A stretch of DNA of 64,000 bases, from positions 3,743,104 through 3,807,103 of the forward strand of contig JAAONU010000001.1 of NCBI GenBank assembly GCA_012932295.1, given 5' to 3'. Made by a program: the position numbers and the translations under genes. Of the stretch, positions 22,471 to 35,361 are shown one piece after another; position 1 is the first letter of the stretch; the number at the start of each line of letters is the position of its first letter. This DNA is from Cyclina sinensis. Its lineage: Eukaryota > Mollusca > Bivalvia > Venerida > Veneridae. The notes under the pieces were generated by a model that was not told the origin of the DNA, did not search any database, and saw nothing but the letters and a program-made list of their open reading frames with translations.

Positions 22471-25130
22471 ATCATTTCTATATAGATTTTTTTCTGGAGC
22501 AAAACTCTATATGAGGGACTTTGCTTAAACTTCACACAGAGTTAGAGAGCAATAACAGAAAGTGCGGAGTACAAGACCCATAACTCTGCCTGTCTGTATT
22601 CGAATTAATTCCTATTGTAAAATATTTTATTTTCTAGCGCATTTTCCAATTTTTTTTAGAAGGACTTTGTTGAAACTTCATGCAGTGATAAAGGACATTA
22701 TAACCAGAAGTGCTGATCAGTGTTCAAGGGGCAAAACTCTTCAAGGCTTTTCCCCATTTTTTTTGTCCTTTGACACCAGGAGGGCTCCACATGTTGCCCA
22801 TGGGCATCTAGGTTCTGTAACTCGTTTGTATATTACATGATTTTGAAAAAGCTCGGCACAATATTCACCAAAGTGAGGCATAATGTTGCTAACTGTTGGT
22901 CCATACGTCTATCTGTGTGTTCTTTGTTCAGTCTGCATCTCCTTGAAAGTTTGTTTTCCCTTCAATAGCACCGCTTCATGCTGTTTACAGACAATACCCT
23001 TCAGGCACATTTATCACTTACAAACTGCTTGCAATGACAGCTAATGTTATAAATATTGTAGCGTAAATTCATCTTAAGTTTTAGGCAGTTCTTTCCATTA
23101 TGCACAAGTATCCAATTGATTGATTAAATATTGGTGTAGCTGAAGATGTTACTTCAAGTACTAAGTGAAGTGTTTTCACCTAAAATAAATTTGCAAAAAT
23201 TCCATACAGTACCATGAGTTATTATTATTATCATATCTTGAAAATGAATATTAATTGCCCTGAACAAGCTCCAGGTCAGATTTGGTGCATTAAAATTGCA
23301 GAATGTTAATAGTGCCACTTTAATTCTAAGATTTTATGATTGATGACTACCCTGTTTATTAATAATAACTTCCTCATTGAATAATAGAGAGATTTTTAAA
23401 AAGTTAGTGTAGGAGTATTCTGGGAAGCGTTATTGTAAGGAATTATTCCTGATTGATATTTCGTCAAGAGAACTTTGCACTTAGATAATTGTTAGAATTA
23501 TTCAGGCAATATTCTGGTAGTGTTTCAACTTGTATTTAGATCTCGAGCTGTTAAGGAAGACTTAGACCTCAATATGGTCTGTGATTCTCTATAGGTTTAT
23601 ATGCAGTAGAAATGATGATTGATTCTATATAGGTTTATATGCAGTAGAATTGATGATTGATTCTATACAGGTTTATATGCAGTAGAATTGATGATTATTT
23701 TTTTCCATTCATTGTTATAATTTGTTGTATGCTTTAAGACCTAAGGTTTAATATGCTGGAAAATACTCGTTCCTATGGAAAATGTTCAGTAGATATTTTT
23801 ACTTTGTCATTGTCCCAAGTCAGACCAATAGTTTTTCTCACTTGTTATTGTAATAGAATTCAGTTTTTTATCATTAGTTTATAAATTTTTCATTGGAAGG
23901 AAAACACTGAATGAATGCTTTCTTTGAGGCAGTCCAGTTCACTTTGATAGAACTGATGTACCTGAGCAATATAACTTGGATAATAGACACAGTTGGCTAT
24001 ATAGACACAGTTGGCTACACGTTTAAAGTTGTATATTACATCCATTGAGACAAGCCAATTTCCTTGGCTTCTCTATATGATGTAAGCATTTAAATTGCAG
24101 TATAAACAAGCATTAAAATATGCTTGCTCAGTTTCATTAATTTTAATTAAAATTGCTATTTTTCTTGGACCATTTCGGTAATTTGTTAGAGGAGGCCACT
24201 GATTCACGAGATTACCAGATCAGACTGTCATTTTTTACCTGCTTTTTTACCTGGGTAACAAAACCTTTTAATTACTTGAACAATATTGAAATTGTCTGTG
24301 CCAGATGAAAAGGTATGTGGACTTAAATCCTATTATATTGTACTAAATAAAGTGCCACAGGATAAACAATGGTAAACACTTGATCATGGAATCACCTTTA
24401 GTACACCTGGACTGAAAATAGGCCAAGAAGTCGGGGGGGGGAAGTAACTGCAAATATTTCTGTTGTAAATAATGATTAAGGAAAGCTTTTTCAGACAAAC
24501 ATGCACAATTCACCTACAACTGTTGTTTCTGTTGTATATTTACATACATTTCTGTGTATGTGTTACAATAATTCTTCCGACAGCTGGTTTCCATTGTTCC
24601 ACCATTCACCCACACACTGACATATCTATTAACATTTTGTTCAAGGGAGATAATGTATACAGGTTACTTTGCTCTAGTTCCATGAGAAAAGATTTCATGA
24701 TTTTATACACTACAGTCATAATATAATCATTCAGGTGCTAACAGTTTTATCACAGTGATCTCAGTGATTAGAATTTATATGGGAGTGATAATCTGTTGGA
24801 TGATATTGAAGCTTCGAATAAGTTAATAAGAGTTCGCAGCAGACATGGTGAAAACTGCAATATACAATAATGAAGGAGCAGTGACTAAAGCATTACTGTT
24901 GCTAATTTTTATGTACCCAGTGGGAGCATATTGTTTTTGCTTCTGTCTGTCCATGTTTTTTGTCTGTTCGTCACAAAACTTTAACCTTGACCATAACACA
25001 GAAGTCCTTCCACCTACAGCCTCCAAACTTCACAGGTGACCTCTACCCGCCTAGACCCACTTAGAGGTCATGGGGTCATAGGTCAGCAAGGGGAAGGGGG
25101 GCATGGCGTTCATTCAAATGTAGCACTCAT
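22471..25130. other. Intronic DNA with short repeats only
   Basis: Contains the 38-bp triplication at 23581-23696 and a 20-bp doublet ATAGACACAGTTGGCTA near 23980-24018. A fragment at 24900-25110 with CTTCTGTCTGTCC and TTAACCTTGACC resembles the array-bearing repeats. Otherwise nothing recognised. Confidence 0.4.
23581..23696 (+). repeat. 38-bp tandem repeat (3 copies)
   Basis: Units carrying AGGTTTATATGCAGTAGAA begin near 23593, 23631 and 23669, spaced 38 bp. They are almost identical, so this is a recent local amplification. Confidence 0.85.
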
Positions 25131-25210
25131 TATTGTAGCCATTTAATAAGTGACCTCACACTTTGCATATTCATGAATTAAACCTGAGTGATCACTTTTA
25201 GTTTAACTGA

Positions 25211-25400
25211 CCTATCTAGCTAAGTTGGTAGAGAATCAGTTGGTCGTTCTGGGAGTTCTTGGTTCAAACTCCACCAAAGGCCAGCTAATTTGGACAGTGT
25301 ATCCAAAAGGTCATCTGTTGCTCACCTCAGATTCAAGTGGGAAAAGCAGCCAGTTGCTTGCTGAAAGAATGGTTAGTAAAGGATACTAAGGAACGCTCGT
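25211..25400 (+). mobile_element. Probable tRNA-derived SINE
   Basis: A box A-like TAGCTAAGTTGGTAGAG is followed by a box B-like GGTTCAAACTCC at about the right spacing for a tRNA promoter. A SINE-like body then follows (CCAAAAGGTCATCTGTTGCT, AGTGGGAAAAGCAGCCAG). The tRNA fold is degraded and target duplications were not found. Confidence 0.45.
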
Positions 25401-28400
25401 TAGTAGGACTGACCACCAGGAAATGACCAAAAGGAGGTTGAAACTCCAACAATAACAACCAGAAACATTTGCACCATACTAAAACTTATCTGTCCAAGCA
25501 TGTTCATTTTAATGCCAGGTGTTTGACTGTTAGGTTTAGTTGTAAGACATTTGAGCTTTTGTTCAAGTCTGTTTTCTACTAACAAGTAAAGATATGATAT
25601 TGACCTTGAACTTGGAAATAAAGGATGGTCATAGTGAATTTTGATGAGAAGTGTCTCAAGTTTTGTATTGACAGTCATGAATATTTTAACAACATGAGTA
25701 GCCCTTGAGGGGTTTATATTGTTAGAACAAGTGACATTGTTAAATAAATTAAACTTTTGAGTTTGCTGTACACTTCAGTGAGTATTGTTGCCCTTAGGCT
25801 TATAGAAAAACATGATGAAAGAACATGATTAGGTTATATCTAACAGCTTCTTCCCTGTTATTAGCAAAATTTTGAAATCTCTTAGGCAAAACAAGGTCTT
25901 AAAATCTTTGTGAAAATTTTAAGAAATCAAAGAACCAGATGGGTGTTTATAATATGTGATCACAGTGCAATGTTGTAAGCAGATATATCATAGATAGACC
26001 GACCCCTTAACACACTCTTAAAAAGACAGCAACACTATATGTTTAGCATTAATGGCTTTTACTAGGTTCTAATTATAAATGATTGATGTATAAAAAACAA
26101 ATAAATGTTATTAAATATCTGATATATGAAAAGTTATAACTGTTAACAGCAGTGATTGTTTGCAATTTTAACTTTGATGCCCCAAAAAGGATCAGTTTTG
26201 ATGAATGAATTGAGGGTCAGAGAGTTTCTGTCTGTTTCTTCGTCAGAATTGTCATTGTCAAGTAGAACTTTTTCACTCCCAAACCCTTTAAATGCTCTTA
26301 CCTGAACTGAAAAGTGTATTCACAAATCAGAGGTAATAATTTTGGTAATATACATGCTAAAAAGATATTTTCGGCAAAAAAAAATATAAGCACAAAAAAA
26401 CCCCCTCAAGCGCAAGTTGATTCGACAAACTTTTGGTGTAACACTTCATTGGTATTTCATATTGGATATGGCAAGATGAGTATTTATAGTGCTATTGTTT
26501 TAATGATATTTATTCATTTAGCAAATTTCCTGACAAAGCTGTCAAAGATCTGTAAGACTTCCTGGAGCTTTAATGAAATTAGCTCTGAGGGAACTTTCTC
26601 TGAGCATCCAATTCAATACATTTTTCAGTACCATATCCAGCTGGGGTATTAGAGTATTAAACAGTTTTGTGTGCTGATACAGAAAAGATAAAAGCATAAT
26701 AAGCATAGGTTTAGCTCAGTGTTCAGGTCTTTTGTTTAAAATATTTTAAGCAATTAATGAATTCGATCAGGTTTCGACATTTAGGTTTCATTTATTTTTG
26801 TGATTGATCATGCATATGTTATAACGATGTTAAAAGTTTCCAGTGTCAGCTGCTACCAGGTTTTATTTTAACCTGCAGTGGAAGTTAGCATTGGTTGGTA
26901 GTTGAACAGTCGTGTTGTAAAGAGTTTGTTTCGCAAATATATCTGTCTGTTTTTAAAAATTCTGAAATTATTGTGTTGAAAATACACGTACTGCAGTTAT
27001 CAGTCAAAAACTGTACCTTTGTATGTGTGCAATACTGGTCAAGTCATTGCAGAATTATGTGCATTTCATGAGCCAAACAATTGAGATATGCTACTATTAT
27101 CAGTTTTTTGATAATTTTGAAGAGTAGTACAAATAGTTCAAAAAAAGATAAAAAATCAGTTCTTACTAAGGCCAGTATATACAAGTTCTTTTCAATACAT
27201 TTTGTGACAAAAAGCTAATTTGTGGTTATTGCTAGAGACAGTACTAACTCCCAGCCTCATATATATGGAGGGTCATTCATATTTTAACAGTGGTTACGTA
27301 AACTTTGACTTTGACTGTTGGAGGGTTTAGAAACCCAGTTAAATCAAAGTAAGCCAAAGGCAGGCTCATTGGACTAACAGTCAGGCTGAAGGGGCATTAA
27401 GTGTTTTGTTCAAACAGACTGTCCTGCTGTAACTATAATCTAGACCCCGAACTGCTCGTTAAGTTCAGAGCTAGGTGAATACCCTATAACCACAGTGTCA
27501 AAGTTTTGAATTTACCTAACCACAGTCTTCACCTTATCAGAGAGGGTGAGAATACCTTCAAAGCTAATGACCAAATATAGTAAGCTGATAACATTTTAAA
27601 AGTAGACAACAAAAACTTGACGAGATAAAAAGAATTTCAGATTTTGAGTATCTAAATTTTCTTCTCCAATTTCGATATGGCTCATTGAGTCAGTATAGTT
27701 TAAGATAAATGAGCATAAACAGTTTAGTCCATACATGTATATCACTTGACTTATTTAGCATACAATGCATATTATCATTTGTATTGTTTTATTCTACCTC
27801 CTTCAGAAAATGATGTGGATTTATTTTTAACTTTTTAAATAGGAAGTTTAAAACATCTAACCTATGTCTTAGTCAGTGTATGAATAGTTATATTATATAT
27901 ATATAAATAAATAAACATCATCCTAAACCCTTAACCTGCTGGAGGCAGGTGAGTCTGCCATTATATAATGCGACCAATACAGACCAAAATCAGCCTCCAC
28001 ATTCATGCACTCTGATCATGGTCTGCACTATTCGTCCCAGTTCTGTCAGTAAATTTCAGTAAGCACCCTCATATAAACAATTGAATGGATCTGTCCAAAC
28101 TAAAAGATGGACAAGTCCATTTTAGGTATTTAGCATGGTTAATGGTTAATACCTCATAAAGTGTATGCCTAGAAATGATACTATCTGGTAATTATGACAT
28201 TTTCTTCAGGCAGTTGACCTGTATTGATTTCTTTGATGAATATATGAAGAATGTTGTTTAGTAAAAAAAAAGGCCAACATCTGATTATTCATGAGCCTTA
28301 TCTCAGGAATGAAAATTGCTTTTAAGGTAAAGTAATGAAAATGAAATCCAACCATCAAAGGTAAGGTGTAAGACTGTTGTATGATCTGCTAGATCTGTTT

Positions 28401-29006
28401 TGCTGACAAAAGGGCAAGTATGGAGTTCTGTATGTGCCACCATAGATCAGATTATCAACTTTCATCATCCCAGAATTGTACACACCTAGAGCAGACCATT
28501 TGATATTTTCTTTGACAGCTGTCACATATTGACTCTCTCATGAAGGTTTATTATGCATTTCAGAAGTAATGCTTTTTGACATGCAGGGGTTTTGTTTATA
28601 TGCACTGAAAGTCTAGCATATAATTGTGAATAAGAGAGCCATAATGGATTGATTGTCTCTTAATCAGTCGAATATTTTAAAGAACATCAGCCTAATTGCC
28701 AAAGTCTTTAAAACATATTTCTTTTTATGCTCAGGAAAACAGAGTTTATATATTTTTTCATTTTATCATCACTGTATACAGCCTGATGTTACTAGAAGAT
28801 GATAGTGAATCAAAATGTTGATATTTATATGTGAAATATGGCAAGAGTTTAAGATTTACTTCAAACTCATTATGATATAATAATTCAAATATAGAGACAT
28901 GCATTGTAAGCACTGACTGTTTTGCTTTGATTATTTGTTGAGCTACAATGTTACTGTCTAGAGCACACCTTCCTATAATTGTATAAATACAACCTCTGAC
29001 AACTGT
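25401..29006. other. Intronic DNA, no gene recognised
   Basis: AT-rich sequence. An ORF at 26314-26652 has no domain signature and a lysine/asparagine-rich start typical of chance frames. A tRNA-like stretch near 27368-27440 (AGGCTCATTGGACTAACAG) is too weak to call. A short TA-run lies at about 27893-27910. Confidence 0.4.
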
Positions 29007-29317
29007 GTCAGGGAAGGAGCGGATGTGGTCCAGTGGTAACGCGCTAGACTGGTATACCAGGGGTCCCGAGTTTGATCCCTCACTCCTCCACTAACATTAC
29101 TAATAGTCTTTCAGATGAGACGTAAAACCGAGGTCCCATGTATCAGTGCTATACACTGAGCATGCAAAAGAACCAGGGGTGTTTCTGGAATGGGATGCTT
29201 TCTGTATCTTGCACTACCCCCACAACATAAAATAACTAATCTCTTCCGGGGGCGTTGGTCATATGGGCAACCGGTACCAACGGTAAATAAGCTTAAGTAG
29301 ATAGATGCGTCAGGGAA
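29007..29317 (+). mobile_element. Intact tRNA-derived SINE with perfect 9-bp target duplication
   Basis: The SINE body is 29016-29308 (293 bp), flanked by GTCAGGGAA at 29007-29015 and again at 29309-29317. The head (29016-29090) is tRNA-like: box A GTGGTCCAGTGGTAACGC and box B GAGTTTGATCCC. The body has the landmarks CAGATGAGACGTAAAACCGA, CAAAAGAACCAGGGGTG, TGGGATGCTTTCTGTATC and CATATGGGCAACCGG. The exact duplication implies LINE-driven target-primed insertion that is recent relative to the copy at 11560. The tail is not a poly(A). Confidence 0.85.
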
Positions 29318-29328
29318 TCAATTCTTTG

Positions 29329-29396
29329 GCTCAGTGGATAGAGCGTTGGTGTGTCACTCGTGAGATCAGAGTTTGAATTCCGCTCTGGGTTGTGTA
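29329..29396 (+). mobile_element. tRNA-like SINE head
   Basis: GGCTCAGTGGATAGAGCG matches a box A region and GAGTTTGAATTCC a box B, in tRNA-like order and spacing. It directly follows the SINE at 29016-29308. The acceptor stem cannot be formed and no SINE body was recognised, so it is probably a fragment rather than a tRNA gene. Confidence 0.4.
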
Positions 29397-30647
29397 ATCT
29401 AAGATGCATTGCATCTTTCTGTTACAGACTTTCATGTTCAGTATGCACAGGAAGAATCAAAGACTAGTGAAGTATATTTTTATCTGATTAATAGTAGACT
29501 TGGCAAAAACAAGGATACACAGGTAATTGCTGCAGCACATGACCACTTTACGAGACACATTTATTGTGAATTCAAGGACAGTGTTGTTCCATCGGTTTTT
29601 TCTAAACTTTGATTTGAAACAGAGGGACTTTATGCTCAGTAATTGGGAAAGGACACAAACATATCAAGGAAAAACTGTATAACAATAAAAGGATTGTGCC
29701 TTTGCTTGAATGACTCATACAGTGAGAGAAACAAGGATTACAATGAATTATGTAACATCAAGAGCATCTTCTGCAGGCAAACTCTTGCTGTTAATGATCA
29801 ACACAAATAATAAATTGTGAGTCTTTTGGCAAGACAAGAGTTAATTTGTGCTGCCACACTGAAGAAGTGATTTTGATCTCAATAGTGACTTAGATCTGAT
29901 TGAAAACAGTGCTATAGATTATAGTCACTGTGTGGTGTTCAGCACTGAGCATTACTTAATGTTGTTTCCAAATATAAATGTTGTAAATGGAAATAGATTA
30001 TACATATATCAGTATTTTAATTGGAGAACATATGATTATACTAAATGAGACCTGTAATAAAATTCAGCATTATTTGTTCATAATTCTACTTTCTAAAGAA
30101 CAATTTTTTTCTTCAAACTTTTTAAATACAATTAAGAAGCTTAAAGAAGTAATAAAAAACAGTCTGTAGGCTTAGTATCATTTCCCTTTTTAAGCTCATA
30201 CAATTACTGTCATGCTCAGCTTTGAAAAGTCCAATATTGTATTGCATGGCCAATGGCATTATGACATTTGCTATGTCAAGTGTTAATGATGATGAAATTC
30301 ATTTTTTTTTTTTACTATGAAGTTGACACATTTGTTAACAAATGTAGCATCAGACCTAGAAAATATAAGTAAAGATTGGTGAAATTCCTTTGGAACTTCT
30401 TATCAAGGTGGTAGTTATAACAAGTTCCACTGTTATTAGAAGTGATAATTATATAGTCATACCATATGAAGTCAGTTTTACTGCTTACAAAAAAGCTTAG
30501 CTTGTAAACCAATACATATAAAAGTTATGTAATAATCAGTGAAATCAGTTCAAATCATTAAAAAAGTTAAAGGATAGGATTTAGTCCTATAGTCTTATAA
30601 CACAGTTTTTCCTACTTTGCTTAGTCTACATTTCTTGTTTATTTCAG

Positions 30648-30730
30648 TTTGTAGTTTTGCTGTCCACAAGAGATGTCATGTATATGTGTCATTCCAGTGT
30701 CCAGGGGCAGATGCGGGACCAGACTCAGAT
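30648..30730 (+). CDS. Conventional protein kinase C, coding exon 3 (83 bp)
   Basis: Completes Val58 and encodes residues 59-85, ending in phase 0 at GAT|GTAAGT. It carries the remaining C1A zinc ligands Cys59, His64, Cys67 and Cys75 in [19 protein letters not shown]. With exons 1-2 these give the full H-X12-C-X2-C-X13-C-X2-C-X4-H-X2-C-X7-C pattern across residues 26-75. The following GADAGPDSD begins the C1A-C1B hinge. The acceptor is TTTCTTGTTTATTTCAG. The 83-bp length and phase match what I recall for vertebrate PRKCA/PRKCB exon 3. The HVYVSF segment differs from the usual HEFVTF, but all zinc ligands are intact. Confidence 0.95.
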
Positions 30731-32154
30731 GTAAGTAAATAAAAGCAAGATTTACTGTCATAGTGACTTTTTTAAGAGAAACAGTTGAAATGTGATTCTT
30801 CAATTGAAGGATATGACTTTTCGTAGAGTTACCATTTTTCACAGTATTGCATCTTTCATCCTTAGAGAAAAAGAATTAAGGGGACTATATATAGTGTTTT
30901 CATAGTATTCTAGACTTTTGTCTTGTTGGATCATGTTTTCTGGTACCACATACAGATGTTGGTTATTTGCTGGTTAATTATTATGAAGAGTTATGATCTC
31001 TTAAATTGAAATCTTACCCTAAGATTTATCTCTAAAGTTAAACCACTTGCTATTGATAATAGGATCATCTAGACCAAGGAGTGATCACAGTTATCTTCTT
31101 TCAAATAAAATGAGATGAAAATCTGTAACTGATGCAAGCTATTCTAAGTCAGGTGTGCACATCATTAGAATATTCTGTTTGAAAATAATGCAATGTCATA
31201 CTCTGTCAGAATGAGAAAGGAAACTCAATATTTTCAAAGTTTTTAGAAGTACATGTATCACACATATCTTGGTAAGCATGAACAAGGTTTCTATCCCTTG
31301 ACTGTGTCATTATTTCACATAAACTTTGAGGAATCCTTCAGTTAAAGACACATACCTTTTGACCTTAATGCCAGGTAAAATGACAGCACTACTTAACACT
31401 TTTGTATGAAATACTTACAGCAGTTTTTCTGAATGTGCAGTTATATAGCACACATGAGCATATTGGCTCTTCTGTGGACTTATTTGTTCTAGTAAATCTT
31501 ACAGTAAACCAAGGAAATTAATGTTGGCCACTGCATGGTTCAGACTAACAGATATAAAGACAGTGGCAAAAATATTAATTTCCTACAAATACTGATGCGT
31601 GTGAAAATCAATCTGATTCAGTGTAATAGACAGGGGGCTGCCATATCATACTAATTTAATACAATAGACAAATATTGCAAAAGACTGGAAACTGAGGAAA
31701 CTTTTCAAATCAGATTAACTGTCTGTTTTCCAGACAAATCAAGAAATCTTGATACCCTATCAACATTTGCAGCCAGTCACTTCACTGAAAATTGATAAGT
31801 AGGAAAAAAAATATAGCTATTTGTATATAAGGAGGGAATTACAAAAATAATAAACAGGAAAGAAAGGGTTTTAAGCAGTAGGAAACTATTCAGTCAATTC
31901 TTATGTTCTAAATATAGTAACAAATGTTAAATGTGATACACACTGCAGTTTTTAAATTGTTTGAATATTTTAAATTTGATATACGTAGTTTTAAATGAAT
32001 GAGATTTGTTCACCTTCAATTAGTGGTGAGTTGATAAAATATAGGGTTTGAAATTAATAATGTAAAAATATTAAACAAAATTGATAAAAGAAGAGCAAAG
32101 TGTGAGGAAGTTCTATGTTTAAACTTATTTATTTTTACATCAATTCAGGAAGCA

Positions 32155-32340
32155 AGTTCTTCCAACTAACATTAATCCCTCTCAATGACTGCTTTCTGGG
32201 TTCAAACATTAGTACTCACGCCAGAAGTGAGGAATGCGGAAAGTCACTGTAGACTCTCACCCCTGGTGGGATTTGAACCAGCAACCCCTGTATCAGGAGT
32301 CTGACACTCTTACCCCTCGACCAGTGTTCCTCTGGAGGAG
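32155..32340 (-). mobile_element. Probable tRNA-derived SINE, minus strand
   Basis: Read on the minus strand, GGTCGAGGGGTAAGAGTG (box A region) is followed by GACTCCTGATACAGGGG and GGTTCAAATCCC (box B), a fair tRNA-like head at about 32335-32260. A body continues toward 32155. The + strand ORF at 32234-32443 merely crosses it. Confidence 0.5.
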
Positions 32341-33095
32341 CAGGAAGTTCTATGATAATAACCCCTTTAAATGTATTAGCATACACATTAAATTGCCTTC
32401 ACAATACGTTCTGAGAACCCAAGTGTTATTACAAGAACTATGACAAAAGGATTTTATATTCCCTAAGTAGAGATGACATCTACCTTTAGAATGTAGGATA
32501 AAAGGATGAGTGTGTTAAAATAGTTAAAACATGAAAAACTGGTAAAATTTATCCTGCATGACTGTAGACTTGATATATTTCCAACTTGTAGAAAAGAAGT
32601 GAGTTTATTTATGACATAAAATATCTCAGGCTTGTTAGTTACAGCTAAATAAATCTATAAATCAAGAGCAAAAAACATAAGGTCAATTTTGTCTTTGACT
32701 TGATATGAATTGGAAGCTTTCCTCTGTTTGGCTTTCATTATGTAATTTGATATTGTCACTGAAAGGTACAATCTTCCTCAGATTATTCTGTGCTTTTTTA
32801 AGCCTTATTGAAAATCTAGTTTAATATAAAGATATTTTTTATCAGGTTCCTTCCTGTAAGAGATCTGCTTTTCATAGGTGTTATTGCTTTGCAACTAAAT
32901 ATTTTTCATATCTCTTGTGTTCATCTGTATTTTACAAGGCAGTGTTCTTTTCACATTGGATGACTTCTCTGCAGGGCAGAGTTTAGTTATTTTTTTTATA
33001 TTTTACATCCTTTGGTAAACAAGTCCTTGCAACTTAGATCAGTCTAGCTGCTTAATGACTGATTCATGGGTTCAAAAGTACACATTTGTTGAAAT

Positions 33096-34682
33096 CATTG
33101 CTGAACACTGTTCCTTTCATATTTGTTAAGTTTTCTGTTCCTTTAGCATTTGTGAAGTTCTCTGCAAGACACTGTTCTTTTCAGATTTGTCAGCTTCTCA
33201 GCAAGACAGTGTTCCTTTTACATTTGCCTGCAAGTTCTTCGCAAGACAGTGTTCCTTTCATATTTTTCAAGTTTTCTTCAAATACTCAGCCAGACTGTGT
33301 TCCATTCACATTTATCATGTTCTCTGCAAGACAGTGTCCTTTCACATATGTCATGTTCTCTGGAAGACAGTGTTCCTTTCACAGTTGATATGTTCTCAGC
33401 TAAACAGTGTTCCTGTCACATTTTTCATGTTCTCATTTTTTATGTTCTCTGCAAGACAGTGTCCTTTCACATTTTTCATGTTCTCTGCAAGACAGTGTAC
33501 TTCACATTTTCCATGTTCTCTGCAAGACAGTGTTTCTTTCACATTTGTCAAGTTATCTGCAAGACAGTGCTGTTTCATATTTGTCAAGATCTCACAAAGA
33601 CAGTGTCCTTAAACAGTTTTCAACCTCTTAGCAAGACAGTGTTTCTTAAAGATTTGTCAGTTTCTCAGTAATATAGTGTCCTTTCACATTTGTCAAGATC
33701 TCTGCTAAACAGTGTTCCCTTTACATTTGTAAAGATCTTTGCAAGACAGTGCTCCTTTCACATTTGTAAAGTTCTCTGCAAGACAGTGTTATTTTCACAT
33801 TAGGTATATTCTTTGCAAGACAGTGTTCCTTTCACATAAGGTATATTCTTTGCAAGAATGTGTTCCTTTCACATTTTTCAAGTTCTTTGCAAGACAGTGT
33901 TCCTTTGATATTTTTCAAGTTCTTTGCAAGACAGTGTTCCTCTAATATTTTTCAAGTTCTTTGCAAGACAGTGTTCCTTTAAAATTTGTCAAGTTCTTTG
34001 CAAGACAGTGATCCTGTCACTTTTGTCAAGTTCTTTGCAAGACAGTGATCCTGTCACTTTTGTCAAGTTCTTTGCAAGACAGTGATCCTGTCACTTTTGT
34101 CAAGTTCTTTGCAAGACAGTGATCCTGTCACATTTGTCAAGTTCTTTGCAAGACAGTGTTCCTGTCACATTTGTCAAGATCTCTGCAAGACAGTGTTCCT
34201 GCCACATTTGTCAAGATCTCTGCAAGACAGTGCTCCTGTCACATTTGTCAAGATCTCTGCAAGACAGTGCTCCTTTCACATTAGGTATATTCTTTGCAAG
34301 ACAGTGTTCCTTTCACATTAGGTATATTCTTTGCAAGACAGTGTTCTTTTCACATTAGGTATATTCTTTGCATGACAGTGTACCTTTCAAATTAGGTATA
34401 TTCTTTGCAAGACAGTGTTCCTTTCACATTAGGTATATTCTTTGCAAGACAGTGTTCTTTTCACATTAAGTGTACTCTTTGCAAGAATGTGTTCCTGTCA
34501 CCTTTGTCAAGTTCTTTGCAAGACAGTGTTCCTGTTACATTTGTCAATGTCTGTGCAAGACAGTGTTCCTTTAACATTTGTAAAGTTCTTTGCAAGACAG
34601 TGTTCCTGTCACATTTGTCAAGTTCTTTGCAAGACAGTGTTCTTTTCCCATTAAATTCTGTCAAGTTCTCTGCAAGACAGTA
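33096..34682 (+). repeat. 37-bp minisatellite, about 43 units
   Basis: The unit is about 37 bp, made of TTCTTTGCAAGACAGTG, then TTCCTTTCACATTTGTCAAG. Variants include a GGTATA-ending class (33795-33850 and 34270-34475) and a GTGATCCTGTCACTTTTGTC class repeated three to four times without change at about 34005-34120. Because 37 is not a multiple of three, every frame cycles through all three readings with a 111-bp period. This produces the many overlapping repeat-peptide ORFs, which are not genes. It lies wholly within PKC intron 3. Confidence 0.93.
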
Positions 34683-35361
34683 AATTATTTGCAGTTTGTT
34701 AAATTCAAGGAAGACTGTGCTCTTTTTATATATGTTGAGTTACACTTTGTCTTTTTTCCAGCTCAGACAGAGCTAACTCATTTTTGAGCATATTTAGATA
34801 CATTTCACTGGAGGAAGAAACACTTTGACATCTCAAGAGGATCATTCAGATCTGCTGTATCTGAAAAGGGAATGAATGATAAATGTATTCCCATTTGGTA
34901 GAGTTAGTTGGAATTCTAGAATTTTCAGAAAAAAAGAAGACAATTCATCTGTTGCAATTGTCATTGAAAGTGTTTAAAGCAGTTTCAAATATATGTGAGT
35001 GCAGTCATGCCACCTAAAGGAAGTAAAACTTATGTAATGTGTTTTAACAAGTGTGAGGTTGCTGTTTACAATAATTTGAAGTTGTATTTTACATTATCAT
35101 TATCAAGCATGCTATATACATTTGAATGACTTGACTGAATTGAAAAACTTGATCACAGTCATGTTTAGTTTAATGGAATGAAGCATATACAGTAAGCTCA
35201 ATTCATTTAGACCAAATGTTCTATTAATGTGTCCATTCTCTTTGATTAGATCAAGTTTTTTTCCCAACAATGACAAGCAGTTTAGGTCCAGAGAGCCTGA
35301 AATGATGTGCCAGAGATACCAGTGCATTAATCATAAGGATGATGTAGAGACAGAATTTGAG
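34683..35361. other. Intronic DNA, nothing recognised
   Basis: AT-rich sequence between the minisatellite and the next mobile element; no supported feature. Confidence 0.4.

Larger units (their letters stand above)
14100..30647 (+). other. PKC intron 2 (about 16.5 kb)
   Basis: Bounded by GTATAG and TTGTTTATTTCAG, phase 1. It holds the hAT-like MITE, the TIR element at 20240-21697, capped-type repeats at 19852-22470, several SINEs and short duplications, all listed separately. No additional exon with a domain match was found in it. ORFs at 17135-17338, 18651-18854, 24472-24726 and 26314-26652 have no recognisable features. Confidence 0.85.

Noticed and set aside
26314..26652. 112-codon + strand ORF
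   Set aside because: No recognisable domain, low-complexity Lys/Asn start, no flanking splice sites; inside PKC intron 2.
29016..29090. A functional tRNA gene
   Set aside because: Acceptor stem has mismatches and the sequence continues into a SINE body with target duplications, so it is a SINE head.
33096..34682. CRISPR-like array
   Set aside because: Units are contiguous and degenerate with no unique spacers, and the context is a eukaryotic intron.
33086..34787. Many overlapping ORFs encoding Cys/Phe/Ser-rich repeat peptides
   Set aside because: They are read-throughs of the 37-bp minisatellite in all frames, on both strands; no start context, splice sites or domain.
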